Shown here: positions 15,991 to 25,077 of the stretch, piece by piece
How positions within the stretch are numbered: position 1 is the first letter of the stretch
Layout: each line of letters begins with the position of its first letter
Assembly (NCBI RefSeq): GCF_000511385.1
Contig: NC_023137.1
Location: 1,557,001 to 1,621,000, forward strand
Reading direction: 5' to 3'
DNA: 64,000 bases
DNA from: Phaeobacter gallaeciensis DSM 26640
Lineage (GTDB): Bacteria; Pseudomonadota; Alphaproteobacteria; Rhodobacterales; Rhodobacteraceae
Translations under genes and position numbers: made by a program
Notes under the pieces: model-generated
Seen by the model: only the letters and a program-made list of their open reading frames with translations
Told to the model about the DNA's origin: nothing
Databases searched by the model: none

Positions 15991-16404
15991 ATGAGTGTCC
16001 AAAATGGCAAGGATCTATTGGTCAAAGTCGATATGACCGGCGACGGTCAGTTCGAAACCATCGCGGGGCTGCGCGCCACGCGTATCAGCTTCAACGCTGA
16101 AAGCGTCGATGTCACCAGTCTGGAAAGCCAGGGAGGCTGGCGTGAGCTGTTGTCCGGCGCCGGGGTGCGTTCGGCCAATATCTCCGGCTCTGGTATTTTT
16201 CGCGACGAAGGCACCGATGAGAGGGCGCGGCAGCTGTTCTTTGACGGGCTGACCCCGGCATTTCAGGTGATCATCCCCGATTTCGGCATTGTCGAAGGCG
16301 CGTTTCAGGTGACCGCCTTGGAATATGCCGGCAGCCACAATGGCGAGGCGACCTATGAGCTGTCGATGGCCAGTGCCGGGGCGCTAGTCTTCACGGCCAT
16401 TTAA
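15991..16404 (+). CDS. GTA g9: major tail (tube) protein
   Basis: 137 aa, TP901-1/lambda-V-like tail tube family: MSVQNGKDLLVKVD start, then GQFETIAGLRATRISFNAESVDVTSLES (key: residues about 19-46), where target residues of the tube fold (DVTS) are followed by GGWRELLSGAGVRSANISG. Hexamers stack to form the tube. In RcGTA the same position holds the tail tube. Strong SD AGGAG. Confidence 0.93.
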   Translation: MSVQNGKDLLVKVDMTGDGQFETIAGLRATRISFNAESVDVTSLESQGGWRELLSGAGVRSANISGSGIFRDEGTDERARQLFFDGLTPAFQVIIPDFGIVEGAFQVTALEYAGSHNGEATYELSMASAGALVFTAI

Positions 16405-16418
16405 GGGAGGCGGTGCGG

Positions 16419-16772
16419 ATGGATCCCCATGTGCAGACCGGCTCTGGTGCCAATCCCCACACAGGCGAGGTGGCGCTGGGGATCAACGGCCAGATGCTGC
16501 CGCTGAAACTGACCCTTGGCGCACTTGCCGCTTTGGAGTGCGAGTTGCGGACCGGGTCGCTTATTGACCTCGTGACCCGGTTCGAGGGCGGCGGCTTCTC
16601 CGCGGCCGATGTGCTGGCGCTGCTGGCGGCAGGGTTGCGCGGCGGCGGTCACACCCTCAGCGCTGCCGAGCTGGCCGCTGTCGATATTGACGGCGGCCCG
16701 ATGCAGGCGGCGCGGGTCGCTGCACAGCTCCTGGCGCGCAGTTTTGCGCTGCCGGAACTGGTGACCCCATGA
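16419..16772 (+). CDS. GTA g10: tail assembly chaperone-type protein
   Basis: 117 aa with the GTA gp10 / phage tail-chaperone signature: GEVALGINGQMLPLKLTLGALAALE (start about residue 18; key motif LTLGALAALE) and a helical C-terminus. The usual partner of a tape-measure gene. ATG 16419 has GGGAGG 8 nt upstream; the in-frame GTG at 16413 lies too close to that SD. It overlaps g10.1 by ATGA. Confidence 0.85.
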   Translation: MDPHVQTGSGANPHTGEVALGINGQMLPLKLTLGALAALECELRTGSLIDLVTRFEGGGFSAADVLALLAAGLRGGGHTLSAAELAAVDIDGGPMQAARVAAQLLARSFALPELVTP

Positions 16773-17026
16773 CGCCCCAGCAGCGCCCCACAGATGGACA
16801 AGGAGCCGGGCTTGATTGGCCGGCACTGATACGAGCGGGGCTGGTTGGGCTGCGCCTCACGCCAGATCAGTTCTGGCGCCTCACCCCGGCAGAACTGCGG
16901 TTGATGCTGGGACAGGACATGGGCGCGGTGCCACTGGGCCGGGCGGGTCTGGATCAGCTGATGCAGGCCTTTCCCGACCCCGCAGCGCCAACACCCAAAG
17001 AAACAGGAGCAGTAAGCGATGAGTGA
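16769..17026 (+). CDS. GTA g10.1: small tail assembly chaperone
   Basis: 85 aa. The signature LTPDQFWRLTPAELRLMLG is typical of the short rcc01693-like phage tail assembly chaperone family. It sits between g10 and the tape-measure gene and overlaps both (4 nt and 8 nt). In siphophages two chaperones at this site are often made by a frameshift; here they are separate overlapping genes. Confidence 0.85.
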   Translation: MTPQQRPTDGQGAGLDWPALIRAGLVGLRLTPDQFWRLTPAELRLMLGQDMGAVPLGRAGLDQLMQAFPDPAAPTPKETGAVSDE

Positions 17027-17675
17027 CACAGGACTGAATGCGCTGGACCAGCAGAGCGAGGCGCTGAGCGACAGCCTCGGCGATGCGGCAGGTATGGCGG
17101 CCACATTCGATGCGGAGCTGCGCCGGGTGCGCGCGGCCTTCGTCGCCACTGGCAAGGATGCCGAGACATTGGAGCGCGGCATGTCCAAAGGGCTGCGCCG
17201 CGCCTTTGACGGGGTGGTGTTTGACGGCATGAAACTCTCCGATGCGCTGGACACCATGGCGCAATCGATGATCCAGACCACCTATTCGACCGCCATCAAA
17301 CCCGTGACCAGCCATGTGGGCGGGCTGCTCTCTGACGGGGTGGGTAAACTGATGAGCGGCATTCTCCCCTTTGCCGATGGGGCGGCGTTTTCGCAAGGAA
17401 AGGTGATGCCCTTTGCCAAAGGCGGTGTTGTGACCGGGCCGGTGAGTTTTCCGATGCGCGGCGCAACCGGCCTGATGGGAGAGGCAGGCCCGGAGGCGAT
17501 CCTGCCGCTGACGCGCGGCGCCGATGGCGCGCTGGGGGTACGCAGCCAGGGCGGCGGCGGCACCTCCGTTGTGATGAATATCCAGACCCCGGATGTGCAG
17601 GGGTTTCAACGCAGTCAGGGCCAGATTGCCGCCCAGCTGAGCCGCGCCCTCACGCGTGGCAATCGCAACCGCTGA
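17019..17675 (+). CDS. GTA g11: tail tape measure protein
   Basis: 218 aa. N-terminal helices (NALDQQSEALSDSLGDAAGM) are followed by a hydrophobic/glycine-rich middle (GGLLSDGVGKLMSGILPFA) and a C-terminal FAKGGVVTGPVSFPMRGATGL block found in many tape measures (AKGG.V..P..F). Tape-measure length scales with tail length, so this very short protein predicts a short tail, as in RcGTA. It overlaps g10.1 by 8 nt. Confidence 0.9.
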   Translation: MSDTGLNALDQQSEALSDSLGDAAGMAATFDAELRRVRAAFVATGKDAETLERGMSKGLRRAFDGVVFDGMKLSDALDTMAQSMIQTTYSTAIKPVTSHVGGLLSDGVGKLMSGILPFADGAAFSQGKVMPFAKGGVVTGPVSFPMRGATGLMGEAGPEAILPLTRGADGALGVRSQGGGGTSVVMNIQTPDVQGFQRSQGQIAAQLSRALTRGNRNR

Positions 17676-17690
17676 ACCGGAGGGCAGCAG

Positions 17691-18323
17691 ATGAATTTTC
17701 ACGAGGTCAGATTTCCCGCGTCGCTCAGCTTTGGCTCCATTGGCGGGCCGGAGCGCCGCACCGATGTGGTCACGCTCGCCAATGGGCATGAGGAACGTAA
17801 CACCCCCTGGGCCCACTCACGCCGCCGCTATGATGCGGGGCTGGGCCTTCGGGGGCTGGAGGATATCGAGGCGCTGATCGCCTTTTTCGAGGCGCGGCAG
17901 GGCCAGATGTATGGATTTCGCTGGAAGGATTGGTCGGATTTCAAATCCGCCCGCGCCACGCAGGAGGTGGCCTTCGATGATCAGGTGATTGGCATGGGCG
18001 ACGGGGAACAGCGGGTGTTTCAGCTGAGCAAGACCTATCGTTCCGGAAGCTATGCCTATCAGCGCCCGATTGCGAAACCAGTGGTGGGCAGCGTGCGCAT
18101 CGGGATTGAGCAGGACGCCCTGCAGGAGGCGGTGGATTACACGCTCGACAGCACGCTGGGGACGATCACGCTGGCGCATCCGCCGGAGGCCGGTCTGGCG
18201 GTGAAGGCAGGGTTTGAATTTGATGTGCCGGTGCGTTTTGACACCGACCGCATTCAGACCAGCGTGGCGTCCTTTCAGGCGGGCGACGTGCCCAATGTGC
18301 CGGTGGTGGAGGTGCGGGTCTGA
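17691..18323 (+). CDS. GTA g12: distal tail protein (DUF2460)
   Basis: 210 aa, DUF2460 family of distal tail proteins that start the baseplate. Conserved blocks: FHEVRFPASLSFGSIGGPERRT at the N-terminus (key FPxxxSxGSxGGP), WAHSRRRYDAG, IALFFEARQG-like IAFFEARQGQMYGFRWKDW, and KTYRSG. GGAGGGCAG precedes the ATG. The stop shares a base with the g13 start (TGATG). Confidence 0.93.
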   Translation: MNFHEVRFPASLSFGSIGGPERRTDVVTLANGHEERNTPWAHSRRRYDAGLGLRGLEDIEALIAFFEARQGQMYGFRWKDWSDFKSARATQEVAFDDQVIGMGDGEQRVFQLSKTYRSGSYAYQRPIAKPVVGSVRIGIEQDALQEAVDYTLDSTLGTITLAHPPEAGLAVKAGFEFDVPVRFDTDRIQTSVASFQAGDVPNVPVVEVRV

Positions 18324-19273
18324 TGGCGGGGGTGAGCGAGGCGTTTCAAACTCATGTAGCAGGCGGCCTGACTACGTTGTGTCGCTGTTGGCTGGTCACC
18401 CGCAGCGATGGGGTACAGTTCGGCTTTACCGATCATGATTGCGATCTTCGGTTCGAGAGTGCCGCAGAGGGCGAGGCTGGTCTGTTGTTTCGCGCAGGCA
18501 CTGGCCTGACCGCGCGCAGCCTGCAACAGGCCACCGGGCTGGCGGTAGACAACACCGAGGCGCTTGGCGCGCTGAGCGATGCCGCCATCCGCGAGGAGGA
18601 GATCGAGGCCGGGCGCTTTGATGGCGCGGAGGTGCGCTGCTGGCTGGTGAACTGGGCTGATGTCTCGGTCCGCTGGTTGCAGTTTCGCGGCAGTTTCGGC
18701 CAGATCCGCCGTGCCGGTGGCGCCTTTGAGGCGGAGCTGCGCGGCCTCACCGAGGCACTCAATCAACCGATGGGGCGGATTTACCAGAAACCCTGCACGG
18801 CGGTGCTGGGCGATCGGGCCTGCCGCTTTGATATGACCACACCGGGCTATGCGCTGGAACGGGCCGCAGAGGAGATCCGCGAGGGGCAGTATTTCAGCTT
18901 TGCCAGCTTGCCAGGGTTTGAGCCGAACTGGTTCACCTCTGGCCGCCTCACGGTGATGAGCGGGGCGGCCAAGGGCCTGTGGGGCTGGATCAAACAAGAT
19001 CGCCAGCAGGTCGGGCGGCTGGGACAGGACGCAAACGCGCCGGATCCGAATGTTGACCATCGCCAGCTGACCCTGTGGGAGCCGTTGCGCGGCAAGGTTC
19101 GGCCCGGCGATCTGCTGCATCTGGCGGCGGGCTGTGACAAGCGGCTGAAGACCTGCCGGTTGAAGTTCAACAATGGTGTCAACTTTCAGGGCTTTCCCGA
19201 TATTCCCGGCGAAGATTGGGTGATGAGCGTGCCCCGTCAGAGCGGCACAAATACCGGCGGCAGCCGCAGATGA
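18323..19273 (+). CDS. GTA g13: baseplate hub protein (DUF2163 / BR0599 family)
   Basis: 316 aa. N-terminal DUF2163 (TTLCRCWLVTRSDGVQFGFTDHD, residues 17-39; key TDHD) and C-terminal BR0599 block (KRLKTCRLKFNNGVNFQGFP). Four cysteines, Cys158 and Cys167 (QKPCTAVLGDRAC) and Cys271 and Cys278 (GCDKRLKTC), are the right number and placing for the iron-sulfur cluster described for lambda gpL-type hub proteins and the RcGTA hub. The protein would sit at the tail tip. It overlaps g12 and g14. Confidence 0.92.
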   Translation: MAGVSEAFQTHVAGGLTTLCRCWLVTRSDGVQFGFTDHDCDLRFESAAEGEAGLLFRAGTGLTARSLQQATGLAVDNTEALGALSDAAIREEEIEAGRFDGAEVRCWLVNWADVSVRWLQFRGSFGQIRRAGGAFEAELRGLTEALNQPMGRIYQKPCTAVLGDRACRFDMTTPGYALERAAEEIREGQYFSFASLPGFEPNWFTSGRLTVMSGAAKGLWGWIKQDRQQVGRLGQDANAPDPNVDHRQLTLWEPLRGKVRPGDLLHLAAGCDKRLKTCRLKFNNGVNFQGFPDIPGEDWVMSVPRQSGTNTGGSRR

Positions 19274-19740
19274 GTGGCGCGACGGGGGTATCCCGCACCG
19301 AATTGGTCGCGGCAGCACGGGGCTGGCTGGGTACGCCTTATGTGCATCAGGCGGCCACACGCGGAGCGGGGTGTGATTGCCTTGGCCTGATCCGGGGGCT
19401 CTGGCGCGAGATCTACGGGCAGGAGCCTGAGGCAGTGCCGGGCTACACGATGGACTGGTCCGAACCTCAAGGTGAGGAGGCATTATGGCAGGCCGCGCTG
19501 CGCCATCTCACGCCCAGACCCCTCACCGATGCGCGCGTGGGTGACGTCATCCTGTTTCGGATGCGCCGGGGGGCGGTGGCCAAACATATCGCGCTGCAAA
19601 CCGAAACCGGCGCCATGCCGCGATTTATCCATGCCTATAGCGGCCACGGGGTGATTGAAAATGCCCTGAGCCACCCGTGGCACCGGCGGATCGTGGCGCG
19701 GTTTTCCTTTCCTGATGTTGATGCTGATGAGGTGACGTGA
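19270..19740 (+). CDS. GTA g14: NlpC/P60 cell-wall peptidase
   Basis: 156 aa. NlpC/P60 fold with the catalytic Cys37 in CDCLGLIRGLW, His106 in AKHIAL and a third polar site around His121/His126 (HAYSGHG). Start YVHQAATRGAGCDC is diagnostic. A tail-tip peptidase of this type opens peptidoglycan of the recipient cell during DNA delivery. ATG 19270 overlaps the g13 stop (ATGA); the longer in-frame start at 19216 lies inside g13 and is rejected. The stop overlaps g15 (TGATG). Confidence 0.93.
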   Translation: MSGATGVSRTELVAAARGWLGTPYVHQAATRGAGCDCLGLIRGLWREIYGQEPEAVPGYTMDWSEPQGEEALWQAALRHLTPRPLTDARVGDVILFRMRRGAVAKHIALQTETGAMPRFIHAYSGHGVIENALSHPWHRRIVARFSFPDVDADEVT

Positions 19741-22700
19741 TGGCGACCATTCTTCTTTCTGCGGCGGGGGCAGCACTTGGCGGCTCGGTTGGCGGGGCTG
19801 TGGCGGGCCTGTCGTCGGTTGCGATTGGCCGCGCGCTTGGCGCCACGGTTGGCCGCGCGATTGACAGCCGCCTGCTGGGCGCGGGCAGTGAGCCGGTGGA
19901 GACCGGTCGGGTGGAACGGTTTCGCCTGACCCATGCCAGTGACGGCCAGCCAATTGCGCAGGTTTATGGCCGGATGCGGGTGGGCGGACAGGTGATCTGG
20001 GCGTCAGAGTTCCGCGAAACCTCCACCACCAGTGGCGGCGGCAAAGGCGGCGGTGCGCGCCAGCCCAAGGTGACCAGCTACAGCTATGATGTCTCGCTAG
20101 CGGTGGCGGTCTGCGCCGGGGAGGTGGCCTCCATCGGGCGGGTCTGGGCCGATGGTGAGGAGGTGGCGCCGAAGGATCTGAATATGACCGTCTATCGCGG
20201 CACCATGGATCAGCTGCCCGACCCGGTGATGGAGGCGGTGGAAGGCGCGGGCGAGGTGCCCGCCTATCGCGGCACCGCTTATGTGGTGATGGAGAGCCTT
20301 GCACTGGAACGATTTGGCAACCGGGTGCCGCAGTTTTCTTTTGAGGTGCTGCGGGCGGAGCAACCCACCTCCACCACCTATGATCAGGATCTGGCGCAAC
20401 TGGTCCAAGGCGTGGCGCTGATGCCGGGAACGGGGGAATACGCGCTGGCGACAACGCCGGTGCATTACGATCATGGGCCGGGACAGGCCAAACCCGCCAA
20501 TTCGCACAGCCCCTCGGGGGAGACGGATCTGGTGACCTCGCTCACCACATTGGGGGAGGAGCTGCCCGCCTGTGGCGCGGCCTCGCTGATTGTGTCGTGG
20601 TTCGGCGATGATCTGCGCTGCGGGGATTGTACCATCAAACCCAAGATCGAACGCCAGCATATCGAGGGGGCAAATATGCCCTGGTCCGTCGCGGGGCTGA
20701 GCCGGACCGAGGCGGAGCTGATCGCGCGGCAAGAGGACCGGCCGATCTATGGCGGCACCCCCACCGATGCTTCGGTGATTGAGGCCATTCGCGCACTGCA
20801 GGAACAGGGCAAGCGGGTGATGTTCTACCCGTTTATCCTGATGGATCAGATGGCGGGCAATGACCTGCCTGATCCCTGGAGCGATGAGGTCGGTCAGGCG
20901 CATCTGCCCTGGCGCGGGCGGATCACCCTGTCGCGGGCACCGGGACAGCCCGGCAGCCCCGATGGCACGGCTATGGCACGGGATGAGGTGCAGCAGTTCT
21001 TTGGCACAGTGACGGCGGCGGATTTCACCGTGGCGGACGGTGCTGTCAGCTATAGCGGTTCGCTAGAGGACTGGGGGCTGCGGCGGTTTATTCTGCACAA
21101 CGCCGCGCTTTGTGCGGCGGCGGGCGGGGTTGAGGCGTTTTGCATCAGCTCTGAGATGCGTGGGCTGACCCAGATCCGCGACGAGGCGGGCTTTCCCGCG
21201 GTGGCGGAGCTGCGCGCGCTGACGCAGGAGGTGCGCCAGATCCTTGGGCCAGACACCAAGATCGGCTATGCCGCCGATTGGTCGGAATACTGGGGCTATC
21301 AAAGCCCGGAGGGGGATCGCTATTTCCACCTTGATCCGCTGTGGGCGGATGAGGAGATCGACTTTATCGGCATCGACAACTACATGCCGCTGTCCGACTG
21401 GCGCGAGGGGGAGGATCATCTGGACGCCAAAGCGGGCACGCCCAATATCTATGACCTCAGCTATCTGCGGGCCAATGTCGAAGGCGGCGAGGGCTATGAC
21501 TGGTATTACCACTCACCCGAGGCGGAGGCAGCCCAGATCCGCACGCCAATCACCGATGGGGCTTATGATGAGCCGTGGATCTGGCGCTACAAGGATATTC
21601 GCAACTGGTGGTCGAAACCGCATCACGACCGGATCAACGGGGAACGTGCCGCACTGCCCACCGCCTGGGAGCCTGAGAGCAAGCCGATCTGGTTCACCGA
21701 ACTGGGCTGTGCGGCCATCGACAAGGGGACCAATCAGCCCAACAAGTTTCTGGACCCCAAAAGCTCGGAATCAAAGCTGCCGAAATTCTCTGACGGGCAG
21801 CGAGATGACATGATGCAACTGGCCTATCTGCGTGCCCTTCTGGGCTATTGGGGGGAGGCGGGGAACAACCCGGTCTCAGAGGTCTATGGCAAGCCGATGC
21901 TGGACATGTCCAACGCCTATGTCTGGGCCTGGGATGCGCGGCCCTTTCCAACCTTTCCCAATGCGGTGGAGGTCTGGAGCGACGGCGAGAATTACCTGCG
22001 GGGGCATTGGCTGAATGGGCGGGTGGGGCAGCGCACGCTGGCCTCGGTGCTGGAGGAGATCTGTGCGGCCTCAGGTGTGAGGGCGATTGATGTGAGTGAC
22101 CTGCCTGCGCTGGTGCGGGGCTATGCAATCAGCGATGTCGGCGAGGCCCGCGCCGCCCTGCAACCGCTGCTGTTGCGCCATGGTGTCGATGCCATCGAAC
22201 GCGACGGGGTGTTGCGGTTCCGCCTGCGCAACGGCCGACAGGATGCCACGCTGGATCTGGCGCATCTGGTCGAAGGTCAGGAGCTGGACGGGGTCATCGA
22301 ACAGACCCGCGCTCCAGAGGCGGAGCTGGCTGGCCGTATGCGGTTGCGCTTTGTCGAATGGGGCGGGCGCCATGATCTGCGCGGCGAGGAGGCGATCCTG
22401 CCCGATGAGGCCACCCATGCCGTGAGCGACAACGAACTGCCAATGGCCCTCACCCGCGCCGAAGGGCGGCAGGTGGTGGACCGCTGGCTGAGCGAGGCGC
22501 GCATGGCCCGCGATACCCTGCGGCTGGAACTGCCGCCCTCCGCCATGGCGCTGGGCGCGGGGGATGTGATCCGCCTGCCGCTTGCGGGGGCGGTTGCCGA
22601 ACCCGGCGCGGACAGTGGTGCGCAGGCGCGTTACCGGATTGACCGGGTCGAACAGGGCGCGGCGCAGCTGATCGAGGCGGTGCGGATCGAGCCGGAGAAC

Positions 22701-23693
22701 TACCAGCCCGCGCCGGTGCCGGAGGAATTGCCCGGTGTTACCGCTTTTGCAGCGCCAGTGCCGGTGCTGCCGCTGTTCATGGACTTGCCGCTGATCAGCG
22801 GCGATGAGGTGCCCCATGCGCCGCATCTGGCCGTCACGGCGCAGCCCTGGCCGGGGTCTGTGGCGCTTTACGCTGCGCAAAGCGATGCCGACTACCTGCT
22901 GGAGGAGGTTCTGGCCGCGGCCTCTACCATTGCCATCACCAATACCGCACTGTCTGCGGGCGCGCTGGGCCGTTGGGAGCGGGGGGCAGATCTGGAGGTC
23001 GATATGATCTCCGGCCAGTTCCAGAGCCGCGACCGGATGGCGGTGCTGAATGGCGCCAATCTGGTGGCGATCGGGGATGGCACCCCCGGCAATTGGGAAC
23101 TGATGCAATTTGCCGAGGCGGAGCTGATTGCGCCGGGGCGCTACCTGCTGCGCGACCGGCTGCGCGGTCAGCAGGGCAGCGATGCGCGGATGCCGGTGTC
23201 CTGGCCCAAAGGGTCCTATGTGGTGGCGCTGGATGGCACACCACAGCAGATTGCGCTGGCCGCCAACCAACGGGGGCTGAACCGCCATTACCGCATTGGC
23301 ACCGCCCGGCGGTCCTATGATGACCCGAGTTATCTGCATCTGGAGGCAGCCTTCGCGGGTGAGGGGCTGAGGCCTTATGCGCCGGTACATCTGCGCCAGC
23401 AAGGCGCGCTGGGCTCTGGTGCGGTCGGGCTGAACTGGATCCGCCGCAGCCGCATTGATGGTGATCGCTGGGATCTGGCGGAGATCCCCTTGGGCGAGGA
23501 TCTGGAGCGCTACCGCCTGCGGGTGCTGCGCGGCGGTGAGGTGCTGCGCGAGGAGCTGCTGGACCGTCCGGTCTGGAGCTATCCGCCAGCGGCGCAGGTG
23601 GCGGATGCAGTTTCACCCGGCGACCGGGTTGAGGTGGCGCAGGTCTCGGCCCGCTACGGTGCCGGGGCGGTTTCTGCCCTGCGGCTGGTCTGA
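19740..23693 (+). CDS. GTA g15: megatron tail-fibre/hub protein with TIM-barrel domain
   Basis: 1317 aa, the largest gene of the cluster. The N-terminus is glycine-rich and hydrophobic (GAALGGSVGGAVAGLSSVAIG). A GTA TIM-barrel-like (glycoside hydrolase-type) domain spans about residues 430-750, with AAGGVEAFCISSEMRGLT, IGYAADWSEYWGYQS and FIGIDNYMPLSDWR (E and D candidates). A phage-tail_3 type region follows, then beta-rich domains to the end. In RcGTA this protein closes the tail tip and is thought to span the recipient envelope. The ATG at 19740 (GTG at 19737 is the alternative) shares a base with the g14 stop. Confidence 0.93.
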   Translation: MATILLSAAGAALGGSVGGAVAGLSSVAIGRALGATVGRAIDSRLLGAGSEPVETGRVERFRLTHASDGQPIAQVYGRMRVGGQVIWASEFRETSTTSGGGKGGGARQPKVTSYSYDVSLAVAVCAGEVASIGRVWADGEEVAPKDLNMTVYRGTMDQLPDPVMEAVEGAGEVPAYRGTAYVVMESLALERFGNRVPQFSFEVLRAEQPTSTTYDQDLAQLVQGVALMPGTGEYALATTPVHYDHGPGQAKPANSHSPSGETDLVTSLTTLGEELPACGAASLIVSWFGDDLRCGDCTIKPKIERQHIEGANMPWSVAGLSRTEAELIARQEDRPIYGGTPTDASVIEAIRALQEQGKRVMFYPFILMDQMAGNDLPDPWSDEVGQAHLPWRGRITLSRAPGQPGSPDGTAMARDEVQQFFGTVTAADFTVADGAVSYSGSLEDWGLRRFILHNAALCAAAGGVEAFCISSEMRGLTQIRDEAGFPAVAELRALTQEVRQILGPDTKIGYAADWSEYWGYQSPEGDRYFHLDPLWADEEIDFIGIDNYMPLSDWREGEDHLDAKAGTPNIYDLSYLRANVEGGEGYDWYYHSPEAEAAQIRTPITDGAYDEPWIWRYKDIRNWWSKPHHDRINGERAALPTAWEPESKPIWFTELGCAAIDKGTNQPNKFLDPKSSESKLPKFSDGQRDDMMQLAYLRALLGYWGEAGNNPVSEVYGKPMLDMSNAYVWAWDARPFPTFPNAVEVWSDGENYLRGHWLNGRVGQRTLASVLEEICAASGVRAIDVSDLPALVRGYAISDVGEARAALQPLLLRHGVDAIERDGVLRFRLRNGRQDATLDLAHLVEGQELDGVIEQTRAPEAELAGRMRLRFVEWGGRHDLRGEEAILPDEATHAVSDNELPMALTRAEGRQVVDRWLSEARMARDTLRLELPPSAMALGAGDVIRLPLAGAVAEPGADSGAQARYRIDRVEQGAAQLIEAVRIEPENYQPAPVPEELPGVTAFAAPVPVLPLFMDLPLISGDEVPHAPHLAVTAQPWPGSVALYAAQSDADYLLEEVLAAASTIAITNTALSAGALGRWERGADLEVDMISGQFQSRDRMAVLNGANLVAIGDGTPGNWELMQFAEAELIAPGRYLLRDRLRGQQGSDARMPVSWPKGSYVVALDGTPQQIALAANQRGLNRHYRIGTARRSYDDPSYLHLEAAFAGEGLRPYAPVHLRQQGALGSGAVGLNWIRRSRIDGDRWDLAEIPLGEDLERYRLRVLRGGEVLREELLDRPVWSYPPAAQVADAVSPGDRVEVAQVSARYGAGAVSALRLV

Positions 23694-23705
23694 GGAGGGG
23701 CGGGG

Positions 23706-24029
23706 ATGCGACGGCCTGTCCTGCCCGGCGACATCACCAGCACCGCCCGCGCCCTGCTGGTGGTGGCCCCGGCGCAACGGCGCGCGCTGTGCCAGCGGAT
23801 CTTTGCCGGGGCCGGGCAGGCGCTGCGCCATACGCGCCGCACCCGGCGGCTCTGCCCGGATTGGGGGGATGGCTCTCTGAGTGCGGCGGCGCGGAAATTC
23901 ACGCTGGCGGATGAGCCGTTTTATGATGCGCCGGAGTACCTGGTCTGCACGCGGCTGGTGCTGGCCCATCTGGCCCGGCATATCCGCCTGACGCAGGAAG
24001 GTGATGATGCCTTCTCCCATGAGATCTGA
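23706..24029 (+). CDS. Small conserved-looking protein at the 3' end of the GTA cluster, unknown function
   Basis: 107 aa, very basic in the first half (RTRRTRRLCPDWGDGS) and helical in the second (YLVCTRLVLAHLARHIRL). It starts 12 nt after g15 with a strong SD (GAGGAGGGG), so it is almost certainly translated from the GTA transcript. I recognise no catalytic domain. It is not among the classical RcGTA g1-g15 set; the closing FYDAPEYLVCTRLVLAHLA block looks like a conserved motif. A GTA accessory role is inferred from position only. Confidence 0.65.
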   Translation: MRRPVLPGDITSTARALLVVAPAQRRALCQRIFAGAGQALRHTRRTRRLCPDWGDGSLSAAARKFTLADEPFYDAPEYLVCTRLVLAHLARHIRLTQEGDDAFSHEI

Positions 24030-24258
24030 AACTTGTGAAGGCTTCAAAAGGCGGAGAACCCGGGCTGCACAGGTGGTTTGCGCAGCTGCGCGCCTGCGGG
24101 AAAGCCGCCCTGATGGCAATGAAAACAAGGGGCTGGCAGTGTAAACCGATCTGACAGATCAGAACAATCAACAGATCCGATGGCTGTCATCACGGATTTG
24201 CGGTTGGCCTTTTTGCGCTTACACAGGTATTCTGGGCGCCAGCACAGGAGGCAGAGCC

Positions 24259-25077
24259 ATGCTTGAGACGCGCCACGCCGTCAGTTCCGTTGATCCGGTT
24301 TGGGATCAGATCACCACCGAGGCGCAGGAGGCCGTGAGGCGCCAGCCGTTGATGGGCGGGCTGATTCATGCCTGCATCCTGCATCACACCTCGCTTGAGA
24401 AGGCGCTGTCCTATCGCATCGCGGCGAAGCTCTGCTCGAATGAGATGTCGATGGTGATCCTGCGCGAAATCGTGGACAAGGCCTATGGGGAAAACCCGGA
24501 TTTGATCGCCGCTGGACGGGCCGATCTGATGGCCGTCTATGAACGTGATCCGGCCTGCCATCGCCTGTTGCAGCCGATCCTCTATTTCAAGGGCTATCAA
24601 GCGGTGCAATGTTACCGGGTGGCCCATTGGCTGTGGACCCAAGGCGATTACGACCTGTCCTATTTCTTCCAGATGCGAATTTCCGAGATCTTTGGCGTCG
24701 ATATCCATCCGGCGGCGCGGATCGGCCGGGGCATCATGATTGACCACGCCCATTCCATCGTTATCGGTGAGACGGCTGTGGTGGGCGACAATGTGTCGAT
24801 GCTGCATTCGGTGACCCTGGGCGGCACCGGCAAGGAAGAGGAAGACCGCCATCCGAAGATCGGCGATGGTGTGCTGATCGGGGCCGGTGCCAAGGTCCTG
24901 GGCAATATCAAGGTCGGCCATTGCAGCCGCATTGCGGCCGGATCCGTCGTGCTTCAGGAGATCCCGCCCTGCAAGACCGTGGCGGGCGTTCCGGCCAAGA
25001 TCGTGGGTGAGGCGGGCTGTGATCAGCCCTCGGTGAGCATGAATCAGGTGCTCGCAGGCGGCAAACCCCCACAGTAA
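24259..25077 (+). CDS. cysE: Serine O-acetyltransferase CysE
   Basis: Makes O-acetylserine from serine and acetyl-CoA, the first step of cysteine synthesis. 272 aa: N-terminal helical domain (VWDQITTEAQEAVRRQPLMG...), then a left-handed beta-helix of hexapeptide repeats from about residue 140 (GVDIHPAARIGRGIMIDHAHSIVIG region; catalytic His/Asp in MIDHAHS) through IGAGAKVLGNIKVG. ACAGGAGG precedes the ATG. Downstream of the GTA cluster but with its own 230-bp leader, so probably a separate unit. Terminator at 25177. Confidence 0.96.
   Translation: MLETRHAVSSVDPVWDQITTEAQEAVRRQPLMGGLIHACILHHTSLEKALSYRIAAKLCSNEMSMVILREIVDKAYGENPDLIAAGRADLMAVYERDPACHRLLQPILYFKGYQAVQCYRVAHWLWTQGDYDLSYFFQMRISEIFGVDIHPAARIGRGIMIDHAHSIVIGETAVVGDNVSMLHSVTLGGTGKEEEDRHPKIGDGVLIGAGAKVLGNIKVGHCSRIAAGSVVLQEIPPCKTVAGVPAKIVGEAGCDQPSVSMNQVLAGGKPPQ

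Noticed and set aside
22071..23402. A 443-codon minus-strand frame opposite GTA g15
   Set aside because: Shadow of the megatron gene with low-complexity His/Arg/Gln composition.
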